DNA from: an uncultured Clostridia bacterium
GTDB taxonomy: Bacteria > Bacillota > Clostridia > Christensenellales > Borkfalkiaceae
NCBI GenBank assembly: GCA_944328445.1
Contig: CALVHO010000002.1
Location: 1 to 64,000, forward strand
Direction: 5' to 3'
Length of the DNA stretch: 64,000 nucleotides
This document shows positions 52,977 to 61,323 of this stretch, piece by piece. A program made the translations under genes and the position numbers. The notes below the pieces were generated by a model that was not told where the DNA came from, did no database searches, and saw only the letters and a list, made by a program, of their open reading frames with translations. Within the stretch, counting starts at the first letter, position 1; each line of letters starts with the position of its first letter.

Positions 52977-53702
52977 ATGACCATTCATCACGACAAGATG
53001 GCCTACGGGCGCCTGGCTTCGCTTACGGACGACTTTTCCGAAGAGCGTCTGCAAGCGATGGCGCGCGAACTGGCCGAAGAGGAGGAGACCGTGCGCGAAT
53101 ACGACAAGATGATCGCGGGGCAGCTGTACAACCCCGCCGACGCCGAGCTGGTGGCCATGCGCACCCGCGTGCGCAAGCTGTTCGGCGAATACAACCGCAG
53201 CGGCGAGGACGAGCAGCCCCGCCGCAAAGAGCTCTTGGAGCAGATGCTCGGCTCGCACGGCGAGTATTTCTACTGCGAGCCGCCCGTGCGCTTCGATTAC
53301 GGCATCAACACCCACGTGGGTGACAACTTTTTTTCCAACTTCAACTTCGTCGTTTTGGACTGCGCCCCCGTGCGCATCGGCAAACAATGCTTCATCGGCC
53401 CCAACGTGACCATCGCCACCCCCGTTCACCCGCTTTTGGCCTGTGACCGCAACATGCGCCCCGGCCCCGACGGGCAGAAGTTCGACTACGAATACGCCCG
53501 CCCCATCACCATCGAGGACAACGTGTGGCTGGCCTCCAACGTGGTGGTGTGCGGCGGCGTGACCATCGGGCACGATACCGTCATCGGCGCGGGCAGCGTT
53601 GTCACGCGGGATATCCCCGCGGGCGTTCTGGCCGCGGGCAATCCTTGCCGCGTCATCCGCCCCCTCGGCGAAAAGGACAAGATGAAGCTGCCCTGCGAAT
53701 AA
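52977..53702 (+). CDS. Sugar O-acetyltransferase (LacA/Maa family)
   Basis: 241 aa, ATG after AGGAGAGAGG. An N-terminal extension of about 45 residues precedes the Mac domain (DKMIAGQLYNPADAELV). Hexapeptide repeats follow (IGKQCFIGPNVTIATPVHPLL with the catalytic His, IEDNVWLASNVVVCGGVTIG, AAGNPCRVIRPL). The start is supported by its own promoter. It is a paralogue of the enzyme at 23298-23855. Confidence 0.88.
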   Translation: MTIHHDKMAYGRLASLTDDFSEERLQAMARELAEEEETVREYDKMIAGQLYNPADAELVAMRTRVRKLFGEYNRSGEDEQPRRKELLEQMLGSHGEYFYCEPPVRFDYGINTHVGDNFFSNFNFVVLDCAPVRIGKQCFIGPNVTIATPVHPLLACDRNMRPGPDGQKFDYEYARPITIEDNVWLASNVVVCGGVTIGHDTVIGAGSVVTRDIPAGVLAAGNPCRVIRPLGEKDKMKLPCE

Positions 53703-53778
53703 GCTCCGCCCGCCGCACCGGGCCGTTTTGCCCGCGTGAAGGCGCTCCGCCCGTTCGCCGCCATTTTTTGGCGCCGCC

Positions 53779-53807
53779 TTGACAAACGCGCATGGCGGCG
53801 GTATAAT
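53779..53807 (+). promoter_or_regulatory. Consensus promoter of the zinc-ribbon gene
   Basis: TTGACA (53779-53784), 17 nt, TATAAT (53802-53807), 35 nt before the ATG. Confidence 0.85.
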
Positions 53808-53841
53808 ACAGAAAACGCAAAACCTTTGGGGAAGGTGTACC

Positions 53842-55062
53842 ATGAGCAAAAAAGACGATCTGTTCGGCTTTGACGACGCGCCGAAGGCCGCGCCCGCGGA
53901 CCCTTTCGGGCTCGGCGCGCCCGCGCGGCAGGAGGACGCCCGCGCGCAGGAAGCGGCCGCCGAGGAGGACCTCGGGGACGAGGCCCCGCCCGCCGAGGGC
54001 TGGGAGGATGAGACCCGCACCGACGTCACCAAATGCCCCGCCTGCGGCGCGAACATGGTGTTCGATTCCGGGCGCGGCAAGCTCTATTGCGAACACTGCG
54101 GCACCGAAAAGGACGTAGACGCGCGGCGCAGCGAGGAGCTCGCCTTTGAAACGCTTTTGCAAAACAGCCACGAGTGGGCGGCGGAGTCCTATTCCTTCCG
54201 CTGCCAAAACTGCGGCGCGCGCGGCGTGGTGGCCAAGGGCGAGATCACCCAAACCTGCCCGTACTGCGGCACGAGCAACATCGTCGAGGAAGAGGAGCTG
54301 CCTTCCCTGCGCCCCACGGCGGTGGTGCCGTTCGCGCTGGACAAGGAACAGGCCGTGGGCGGCGTGCGCAAGTGGGCGCGCAAACGCGCCTTCGCGCCCC
54401 GCCGCTTCCGCAAGAGCGCCAAGCCCGATAAGATGAGCGCCGTCTACATGCCCGCCTTTTCCTTCGATTCCAATACGCAGTCGGAGTACAGCGCGGTGCT
54501 CGGCAAGTACTATTACACGACCCGCCGCGTCAACGGCCGCGTGCAGCAGGTGCGCAAGATCCGCTACTTCCGCGTCCGCGGTCATTTCGAGATGGGCTTT
54601 GACGACGTGCTCATCCAGGCTTCGGCCAACATCGACCAAAAATCGCTCAACAAGTTGCAGCCGTTCAACACCAACGACAGCCGCGAATACCGCGCCGAAT
54701 ACCTCAGCGGCTACACCGCCAACCAGACGGACAAGAGCGGCGTGCAGTGCTGGGAGGAGGCCAAGCTCGTCATCCGCTCCCGCCTGCAAACGGCCATCCT
54801 GCGGCAGTACGATTACGACGTCGTATCCTCCTTCAACATCAGCACGCAGTGTTACGACATTACATACAAATACCTGCTGCTGCCCGTGTATGTCGGCCAT
54901 TGCCCGTGGCACAAAAAGGTGTACAACTTTTTCGTGAACGGTCTCAACGGCAGGGTGACGGGCAAGGCGCCCGTATCCCCGCTCAAAGTGACGGCGCTGG
55001 TGGTGGGCATCGCCGCCGTCATCGTGGGGCTGTACTTCCTGTTCCGCTACTTCGCGGGGTAG
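53842..55062 (+). CDS. Zinc-ribbon membrane-anchored protein
   Basis: 406 aa from the ATG at 53842 (GGGAAGGTG upstream). An acidic, Pro/Ala-rich start is followed by two zinc ribbons, CPACG ... CEHCG (about 66-92) and CQNCG ... CPYCG (about 122-148), as in TFIIB-type zinc-domain proteins. A beta-rich region covers about 150-380 and one C-terminal membrane helix (about 380-404) ends the protein. Such proteins are common in Bacillota and have no settled function. Confidence 0.75.
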   Translation: MSKKDDLFGFDDAPKAAPADPFGLGAPARQEDARAQEAAAEEDLGDEAPPAEGWEDETRTDVTKCPACGANMVFDSGRGKLYCEHCGTEKDVDARRSEELAFETLLQNSHEWAAESYSFRCQNCGARGVVAKGEITQTCPYCGTSNIVEEEELPSLRPTAVVPFALDKEQAVGGVRKWARKRAFAPRRFRKSAKPDKMSAVYMPAFSFDSNTQSEYSAVLGKYYYTTRRVNGRVQQVRKIRYFRVRGHFEMGFDDVLIQASANIDQKSLNKLQPFNTNDSREYRAEYLSGYTANQTDKSGVQCWEEAKLVIRSRLQTAILRQYDYDVVSSFNISTQCYDITYKYLLLPVYVGHCPWHKKVYNFFVNGLNGRVTGKAPVSPLKVTALVVGIAAVIVGLYFLFRYFAG

Positions 55063-55103
55063 GGCTGTTTGTGAACGCCGCCCGCGGCCGAAGCGTGCAA
55101 AAA

Positions 55104-55143
55104 AAGCCGCCTTGCGCATTGCAAAGAATGCGCAAGGCGGCTT
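55104..55143 (-). terminator. Terminator of spoVAC (bidirectional hairpin)
   Basis: AAGCCGCCTTGCGCATT / AATGCGCAAGGCGGCTT, 17 bp perfect. On the minus strand it runs into TTTTTT. It also ends the convergent zinc-ribbon gene. Confidence 0.8.
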
Positions 55144-55157
55144 ATCGTTTGCCCCGT

Positions 55158-55700
55158 TCACAGCCCCAACAAAAAGTACACGAGCCCTACGGCGGTGCCT
55201 GCCAACACGCCGTACACGATGATGGGCCCCGCCACGGTGAACATCTTGGCTGCCAGGCCCGTGATCATGCCCTCGGCCTTGAATTCGAGCGCGGGCGAGG
55301 CGACGCTGTTGGCAAACCCCGTGATGGGCACGATGGACCCCGCGCCCGCCGCCTTGCCGATGCGGTCGTACACGCCGAGGCCGGTCAAAAGGCAGCCCAA
55401 AAAGATGAGCGCCATCGAAACGGCGCCCGCCAGTTCGTCGCCCGCCAGCCCCAAAAGGGTGGCAAATTCGATGCGCAAAAACTGGCCCACGCAGCAGATC
55501 AGCCCGCCCACGATAAAGGCGCGCAGGCAGTTGTGGAAGTGCTTCGTCGGCGGCGCAAAGGAGCGTACGTAGGCGAGGTAATTTTCGTTGGGCCCGCCCG
55601 CGGGCCCCGCTTGGGCGCTGCCCGCGCCCTTTCCGCCCGTGAACGCGGCATGCCCGCCTTGCCCCTGCTTTGTTTGGGCCTTTTCGGAACGCTCAGCCAT
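55158..55700 (-). CDS. spoVAC: Stage V sporulation protein AC-like (SpoVAC)
   Basis: 180 aa. After a ~38-residue Gly/Ala-rich tail come helices with GGLICCVGQFLR, GAGSIVPITGFANSVASPALEF and EGMITGLAAKMFTVAGP, the hallmark of SpoVAC/SpoVAE. SpoVA proteins form the dipicolinic acid channel of the spore inner membrane. Neither spoVAD nor spoVAE is adjacent: upstream is a toxin-antitoxin locus, so the usual triplet is split or lost. The start codon is uncertain within the low-complexity tail. Confidence 0.88.
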   Translation of the reverse strand: MAERSEKAQTKQGQGGHAAFTGGKGAGSAQAGPAGGPNENYLAYVRSFAPPTKHFHNCLRAFIVGGLICCVGQFLRIEFATLLGLAGDELAGAVSMALIFLGCLLTGLGVYDRIGKAAGAGSIVPITGFANSVASPALEFKAEGMITGLAAKMFTVAGPIIVYGVLAGTAVGLVYFLLGL

Positions 55701-55872
55701 CGCAGCCCCCGTCCGCCGCGGCCCTGGGCGAAAGGCGCGGCACCAGGCTCTCGCGCTCGTCCCGCCCGCGCAGCCCGTCGTTTTGGCGTGTTCTCGCTTT
55801 CATGCCCTTAGTTTCGGCACGCCCGCCGCAATTTATACGCCTCGGCCCGCGCGGAAAAAGGGGAGCAAACCC

Positions 55873-55901
55873 TTGACAAATCGGAAAAAACGGTGTACAA
55901 T
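55873..55901 (+). promoter_or_regulatory. Promoter of the antitoxin-like RNA
   Basis: TTGACA (55873-55878), 17 nt, TACAAT (55896-55901). Confidence 0.75.
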
Positions 55902-55907
55902 AAAATC

Positions 55908-55997
55908 ACAACAAGGGCAGGACCTTTTCAACGGTCAGCCTGCTATGTGTTAAAAAATAACCGCCGATAGCTGCTAACTGGGGCGGTTATTTTTTTA
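55908..55997 (+). ncRNA. Candidate antitoxin RNA of a par-like type I TA locus
   Basis: About 90 nt from the promoter to the shared terminator, with no credible reading frame. Its first ~35 nt (AACAAGGGCAGGACC... CGGTCAGCC) resemble the 5' end of the opposing toxin mRNA, and its 3' end is antisense to the toxin codons. Both traits are known from the Enterococcus par RNA I/RNA II pair. Confidence 0.65.
55953..55997. terminator. Bidirectional terminator shared by the type I TA transcripts
   Basis: AATAACCGCC / GGGCGGTTATT with A-tract before and T-tract after, so it works in both directions. Confidence 0.8.
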
Positions 55998-56088
55998 TGA
56001 TTATATAGATGCCTTTCTCCGTCACTTTGAAAGAAGTGATGATCCCGAGCCCGATCAAACGTTCGAGCAGGGCGAGAACGAGATCCAT
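55987..56088 (-). CDS. 33-aa candidate type I toxin peptide
   Basis: MDLVLALLERLIGLGIITSF... ending YIIIKK: an amphipathic/hydrophobic N-terminal helix and basic end, the size of Fst-type toxins (33 aa), though the sequence is not an obvious Fst homologue. ATG with GGGGGTGAT just upstream. It has its own promoter about 110 nt upstream (56177-56205). Its stop lies in the shared terminator. Too short for normal gene finders. Confidence 0.6.
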   Translation of the reverse strand: MDLVLALLERLIGLGIITSFKVTEKGIYIIIKK

Positions 56089-56176
56089 AGCATCACCCCC
56101 TTGTCAAGAAAATACTCATCGCATTTTCCCCCAAGAGGCTAACCGCCGCAAAGGCCTGTCCTTGTTGCTTGCATTC

Positions 56177-56205
56177 ATCATACAAAATACGGCAAAATTT
56201 GTCAA
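56177..56205 (-). promoter_or_regulatory. Promoter of the toxin mRNA
   Basis: Minus strand TTGACA (56200-56205), 17 nt, TATGAT (56177-56182). The leader 56137-56166 carries the repeat shared with the opposing RNA. Confidence 0.75.
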
Positions 56206-56230
56206 GTATATTTTGGGCGAACCGCCCCCT

Positions 56231-56520
56231 GCGCCCCGCCTGTCATCCCGAGCGGCCCTACTGTCATCCCGAGCTTGTCGAGGGATCTCATTGTCGGGCT
56301 CAACGGTGGGCGGGCGAGTGAGATCCTTCGACTGCGCCTCACTTCGTTCGGCTCCGCTCAGGATGACGGGAAAGGGGGCGCCTCGCTTCGTTCGGCGTCC
56401 CCCCTTAAAGCGCTTTGCGCGTTAAGGGGGGCAATGGGTACGGCCCCCGAGTGTCCCGCCTGTCATCCCGAGCCCGCCCCAAGCGCCCCGACGCGAATGC
56501 GTCGGGGCGCTCGGGGCGGT
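56231..56520. repeat. Intergenic repeat cluster, left of the surface protein gene
   Basis: Copies of GTCATCCCGAGC at several places. A long unit at 56263-56367 runs from GTCATCCCGAGCTTGTCG through GAGATCCTTCGACTGCGCC to CTCAGGATGAC and recurs inverted at 60949-61038. A CCCCCCTTAA/TTAAGGGGGG stem lies near 56400-56435, and a stem of the type CGCCCCGACGC/GCGTCGGGGCG near 56485-56515. No gene is credible here. Confidence 0.75.
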
Positions 56521-56579
56521 TTCCGTCACTTTTCCCCAAAAATTTTTTCAAGCGAAACGTTTATTTTTTCAAATGCATC

Positions 56580-56619
56580 TTGACAGCATTGTCAATTTGT
56601 TTTATAATATTGTTAACAA
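56580..56619 (+). promoter_or_regulatory. Promoter of the surface protein with two palindromes
   Basis: TTGACA (56580-56585), 17 nt, TATAAT (56603-56608). TTGACA-GCAT-TGTCAA (56580-56595) includes the -35, and TTGTTAACAA (56610-56619) follows the -10. A ~240-nt leader precedes the ATG. Confidence 0.7.
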
Positions 56620-56854
56620 CTTTCATGTTGGGGCGTTCTGCCGTTCTTCGGGCGGCCGCAAGCGCCCGTGCCCCCGCGCTGCGCCGCGCAAACGCGCCCC
56701 GCAAAAGCGGGCACCAAGCCAAGAAATGTCAAAGCTGTTTTTCTGTGAAAAACAGGCGGCAAACGAAGTTTGCCGCCGATCCGTTTAACAGCTTTGGGAT
56801 AAAAAACCGCAGGCGCGGCCGCCTATGGGCTGCCCGCCGCAAAAGGGAGGAAAA

Positions 56855-59800
56855 ATGAAAAAGAGACTCTGCTTGCTCGCGCTGTGCCTGGCGGCGCTGC
56901 TGGGCTTGTCGCTGTTCTTCGTCGCCTGTGACGACGAACCCGCGCCCGGTCCCACGCCCACGCCCGTCGAGCACACGCACAGCTACACGTCCGTCACGAT
57001 AGCGATGGCGGACTACATGGGTAAGGAAGGGGCAAACGCCGGCAAGTTCATCAAGGACGTTGCCGTCCCTTGCAGCGGGGAGGATTGCGACAGCACGCTC
57101 ACCCTCACCAAGGACGAGCTCAACGCCGTCTTTGCCGCTATCATGGAAGACGAGGACGCGGCCGGCTACACGGCCAAAGTGGAGGGCGGCAACAATATCA
57201 CGTCTTTCAAGGTCACCAAGGGCGAGTACACCGTCACCGTGAACTTGACGCAGCCGCACACCCATACTTTCAACGCGGTCACGATCTCCTTCGATGAATA
57301 CATCGACATGGCAAATGAGACCTGGAAAAAGCCCCTCGAAGTGCCCTGCTTCTACAGTCCGAGAGGCTGCACGGGCAAACTCACCTTCACCGTGGGCGAG
57401 CTCAATGCCCAGATGGAGCAAGAGCCGAAGCCGGTCGATGAAACAACGGTAAAACTCACCCTTACCAAGGACGGGCACGCGGTCACTGTTACCGTCACGG
57501 GCTTCCCTACGAGCGAAGGCCCCGGCTCCGATGAGCCCTATCCCCCCGTGGAATCGCCTTTTTCAATTGCCGTTAAAATTGGCCAAGAAGGATTGGTGGA
57601 CGACGCAACGTATACCTACTGCGTCGGCACGACGGTCGCCTACACCGTGACCGTGACCGACACGAGTACGGGCGAACCCGTCACGGGTGATGCTCTGCAA
57701 TATTTGTCGGCAACCTATCAAATCGATGGCGGCGACGCCGTAGGTTTTACGCAACAGGCGGCAAACTTCACCTTTGCTACGGTCGGTACATATACGATCG
57801 TAGTCACGTATAATAACGATGTGGACGAGCCCGCCACCTTCACATGCACTGCGGAGGTGAGTGAACACGAGGGCACCTATCACGCCGCCAAGCATGCAAC
57901 TTGCACCGAGGACGGCACCGTTGCCTATCTGTATTGCGAAGACTGCCGTAAGTATTTCAAAGTCACGGGTACGGCGGATGACTACGTCCTCGGTAATGAG
58001 TTCGATTACAACAACGGCGAGGGCATTATCAACCAAGAAGATCCCGCCAAAGGCCACAGCTACACGTCCGTCACGATAGCGATGGCGGACTACATCGGCA
58101 CGGCAGACGAAACTCGTGACCAGTTCATTAAAGACGTTTCCGTTCCTTGCGACAGGGATGACTGCAACAGCACGCTTACCCTCACCAAGGACGAACTCAA
58201 CGCCCAGATAGAGCAAGAGCCGGTGCAGGTCGATGAAACAACGGTACAGTTCACCCTTACCAAGGACGGGCACGAGGTCACTGTTACCGTTACGGGCGTC
58301 TCTATGCCTACGCCGCAGGCGCAGTACACCGTCGGCCTGAACATTGGTGAAGATCCTGTGACCAGCGGTGGTAGCAGCACGATTTGCGTCGGCTCGTCCG
58401 TTGCGTACGCCGTGACCATGACCAAGGACGGCAGCCCCGTTGCGGATGTCGCTGCCGAAGCGGCTGCCGCGAGGTTGAGCGCTTTTTATACGATCGGTGA
58501 CGGGAATTCCACTCCCTTGATTAACGTTTCGGGCAACTTCACCTTCGAACAGACGGGCACCTATGTGTTTACCATCTCCGTAACGGGGAGCACCTTCACT
58601 TACACCGTGGAAGTGCAGGAGCATACCTGGGCATATACGGCAAGCAACGGCGCAGGCCATTATCGCGCGTGCTCCGTCTGCGGGCACGAGGATGAGCAGT
58701 TGTACAACCACGAAGGCGCGTATGCGTACGACGCCGAAAAGGACGCGGTCGTGTTCACGTGCAGCGTGTGCAATGGCACCGTCGACTGCGAGATCACGGG
58801 CCTTACGCTGACGGGCGACAACGTCACCGTGGACGGCAATGATGTGAGCGGCGTTACCGTCACGGCCGCGTATGACGCTGTGACCGGCGTCACTGCTACG
58901 GCCGTCGATGTGACAGAGTATGTCGCCTTTACCGTTTCGATCAAGGCAGGGGATACGGGCTGCGAATATACCATTCAAGCGCAGATCGATGGTGTAGAAG
59001 CCGCCATCGGTACGATGACTTTCACGAAAGACCATCAGTACGACGCCGTGGCTTTGAACGAGCAGACCGCTGCCGTCGAGCAGACTTGTTCCGTCTGCGA
59101 CAAGGTCAATACCATCGCTACGCTGACCGATCTTTCCGTCGATTGGGCGGAGGCCGCTGTTGGCAGCTATACCGTCGGGGCGACCATTCAGCCCGCCGAT
59201 TTTGAAGTTTCGTACACGTACAGCGCCGACGTGACCGCGTATGCGGAAACGATCGAGGCAGCGATCACCGACAACATCGGCACGCTCAGCACCGCTACCG
59301 CGGGCATCGTCACCGTCGAATTCCAGCTCGGCGACAAAACCGCGAGCATCGAGGTGAGGGTGTATGATACGGCGATAGATGCTGGGTCTGTTACTGCGGC
59401 TGCATATTTGGATAGGGCTGTCAGTGTTGGTGATTTTGTAGGTGAGTTCACGCTTTCTTATTCCATTAGTGATTTGACTGTGGGGGCAAAACCTTACAAT
59501 TCATGGGTGATCACATTTGCAGCTAATAACGGAGCCATTGCAGTGCTTCGGCCAGACGATTACATCTTGAATGGTTGGAGAGTCCAGGATTGCAACGCCT
59601 TTACAAATGATTGGTTTAAGAAAACGGAAGGCGCTAACGGGACGTATATTCATAATGGTAACTTTATTATAGAGCGCATGTTTGTGACCGACCATTACGA
59701 GATCGTGGTTACGATTGCGGACGGTACTAGCACAGTGGCGTATAAACTTGTGGAGCCTACAACCAATGGTGTTACGATGTCTGTATTCTTTGGCGGCGAC

Positions 59801-60730
59801 GGGCTTGGAGGTACAGGTTCCTACAATTATAGCGATGTTCTGTATTGTCCTGAGAATGTGCCCGCGGTGAGCAGCATTTCTGCAACCGCAACGACAGCTG
59901 TGACAGGTACTTCGGTTACGAATGCGTTGCAGGGTTCTTCTGTCACTGTCAATTACGAAGGCATCTCTTTGACGGACGTTATTCCTGCATCCGCTTGCAC
60001 AGTGGAGGATGAAGGGAATTACGATGCAATGGTTGCCGCGACGTACTCCGTCACGATCTCCTACGGGGGGAAGCAGACAACGGTTTCTATAACGTTGGAA
60101 GAGCCTGCATATTCCTTGTTAACGAAATATGCCGTAGACGGTGAAAGCTTTACGAATGGCACGGCGGCTGTCGGCAACGGGGAGAATGGCACTTTCGCAA
60201 ACAGCGGTTTCAAGGCCAATGCCATCGACACAGTGATGGCAGACAATCCGTATGTTGGGCAAAGCGTAGCGCAGGGTGTAACGATCCATTTGGAAGTGTA
60301 CGCAAATACAATTTCCGAAATCGAGACGCCCATTATCAGTATTGAAAATACCGAGAATAATGCGTTTTTGACGATTACGCAGAATAACGGTACGATTTGG
60401 GTCCGTTACAATGACATGGTTCCCAACTATATTGATGGCTCTGTGGCTGGTGCTACGATTGTTGAGGGACAGACGACGGAAATCGTTGTGGAAATTTCTA
60501 TCGCGGGTAACGTGACTGTATTTGTCAATGGTGAAGCAAAGGAATTTACGATTGCTACGTCGGGTGGTACGCTTGCAACTGGCTGTATCGCTTCTATTAC
60601 CAATGCGGATTTTGACAAGGTAGTGTTTTTTGGTGGTGCGACGTATTGGCCGAACTTGTTTGACGGTTATATCCAAAGCTGTTCGTTCTACAACGGGTTG
60701 GTTCCGGCCGAAGAAATTTCTGCACTGTAA
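56855..60730 (+). CDS. Large surface lipoprotein with repeats and LamG-like C-terminal domain
   Basis: 1291 aa from the ATG at 56855 (GGGAGG upstream). A lipoprotein signal ends at Cys25 (LSLFFVAC). The segment HSYTSVTIAMADY occurs near residues 45 and 405, each time followed by VPC(S/D)xxDCxSTLTLTKDELNA. Cys pairs such as CTEDG...YCEDC (about 350) and CSVCGHED (about 605) recall the repeats of the element-borne proteins. Residues ~1085-1291 look like a concanavalin/LamG carbohydrate-binding sandwich. From about 59370 the DNA turns more AT-rich, as if the C-terminal part had another origin. A polysaccharide-binding or adhesive role is inferred. Confidence 0.8.
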   Translation: MKKRLCLLALCLAALLGLSLFFVACDDEPAPGPTPTPVEHTHSYTSVTIAMADYMGKEGANAGKFIKDVAVPCSGEDCDSTLTLTKDELNAVFAAIMEDEDAAGYTAKVEGGNNITSFKVTKGEYTVTVNLTQPHTHTFNAVTISFDEYIDMANETWKKPLEVPCFYSPRGCTGKLTFTVGELNAQMEQEPKPVDETTVKLTLTKDGHAVTVTVTGFPTSEGPGSDEPYPPVESPFSIAVKIGQEGLVDDATYTYCVGTTVAYTVTVTDTSTGEPVTGDALQYLSATYQIDGGDAVGFTQQAANFTFATVGTYTIVVTYNNDVDEPATFTCTAEVSEHEGTYHAAKHATCTEDGTVAYLYCEDCRKYFKVTGTADDYVLGNEFDYNNGEGIINQEDPAKGHSYTSVTIAMADYIGTADETRDQFIKDVSVPCDRDDCNSTLTLTKDELNAQIEQEPVQVDETTVQFTLTKDGHEVTVTVTGVSMPTPQAQYTVGLNIGEDPVTSGGSSTICVGSSVAYAVTMTKDGSPVADVAAEAAAARLSAFYTIGDGNSTPLINVSGNFTFEQTGTYVFTISVTGSTFTYTVEVQEHTWAYTASNGAGHYRACSVCGHEDEQLYNHEGAYAYDAEKDAVVFTCSVCNGTVDCEITGLTLTGDNVTVDGNDVSGVTVTAAYDAVTGVTATAVDVTEYVAFTVSIKAGDTGCEYTIQAQIDGVEAAIGTMTFTKDHQYDAVALNEQTAAVEQTCSVCDKVNTIATLTDLSVDWAEAAVGSYTVGATIQPADFEVSYTYSADVTAYAETIEAAITDNIGTLSTATAGIVTVEFQLGDKTASIEVRVYDTAIDAGSVTAAAYLDRAVSVGDFVGEFTLSYSISDLTVGAKPYNSWVITFAANNGAIAVLRPDDYILNGWRVQDCNAFTNDWFKKTEGANGTYIHNGNFIIERMFVTDHYEIVVTIADGTSTVAYKLVEPTTNGVTMSVFFGGDGLGGTGSYNYSDVLYCPENVPAVSSISATATTAVTGTSVTNALQGSSVTVNYEGISLTDVIPASACTVEDEGNYDAMVAATYSVTISYGGKQTTVSITLEEPAYSLLTKYAVDGESFTNGTAAVGNGENGTFANSGFKANAIDTVMADNPYVGQSVAQGVTIHLEVYANTISEIETPIISIENTENNAFLTITQNNGTIWVRYNDMVPNYIDGSVAGATIVEGQTTEIVVEISIAGNVTVFVNGEAKEFTIATSGGTLATGCIASITNADFDKVVFFGGATYWPNLFDGYIQSCSFYNGLVPAEEISAL

Positions 60731-60746
60731 ATTACTCCAAAATACG

Positions 60747-60780
60747 CCGAGCGCGGGCAGTTGCCCGCGCTCGGTTTTGT
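60747..60780 (+). terminator. Terminator of the surface protein gene
   Basis: CCGAGCGCGGGCA / TGCCCGCGCTCGG, 13 bp perfect, followed by TTTTGTTGT. Confidence 0.85.
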
Positions 60781-60812
60781 TGTACGGTTTTTCCTTTCAA
60801 GAGCAAACAAAG

Positions 60813-61275
60813 CCCCCCTTAACGCCGAAGGCTTTAAAGGGGGGGATGGACGGAGCGAAGCGCTCCCTCCGTCATCCTGAGCGGAGCCGAACGAAGCCGC
60901 GCTCCCTCCGTCATCCTGAGCGGAGCCGAACGAAGCCGCGCTCCCTCTGTCATCCTGAGCGGAGCCGAACGAAGTGAGGCGCAGTCGAAGGATCTCACTC
61001 GCCCGCCCACAGCAAAGCCCGACAAGGAGATCCCTCGGCGGCGGCTCCGCACGAGGCCGGTTTCTCACGGCCGCCCATACGGGCGGCTGCTCGCTTCCGC
61101 CTCGGCTCCGCCGCTTTGTTCACAAAAATCTCGGGCTTCGCCCTGCGATTTTTCGTGAGAGAGTTGGTCGTATTTATAGAAATGAGATCCCTCGGCAAGC
61201 TCGGGATGACAGCAGGGGCTCGGGATGACATAAGGGTCGTCCAAAATTCTACACTCTACATTCTACACCCTACAT
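60813..61275. repeat. Intergenic repeat cluster, right of the surface protein gene
   Basis: A CCCCCCTTAA ... TTTAAAGGGGGG stem, then three 39-bp tandem units starting at 60871, 60910 and 60949 (GTCATCCTGAGCGGAGCCGA...). The third extends to 61038 as an inverted copy of 56263-56367. Further right come GAGATCCCTCGGCAAGCTCG and a first CTACACTCTACATTC block (about 61250). No gene is credible here. Confidence 0.75.
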
Positions 61276-61277
61276 TC

Positions 61278-61314
61278 GCCCGCCCGCCGGGAGCAAAGCT
61301 CTCGGCGGGCGGGC
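61278..61314. terminator. Hairpin next to the rsmA stop
   Basis: A 16-bp stem GCCCGCCCGCCGGGAG / CTCTCGGCGGGCGGGC, 10 nt beyond the rsmA stop on the minus strand, without a T-tract. Confidence 0.55.
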
Positions 61315-61323
61315 CAAGTTTGT

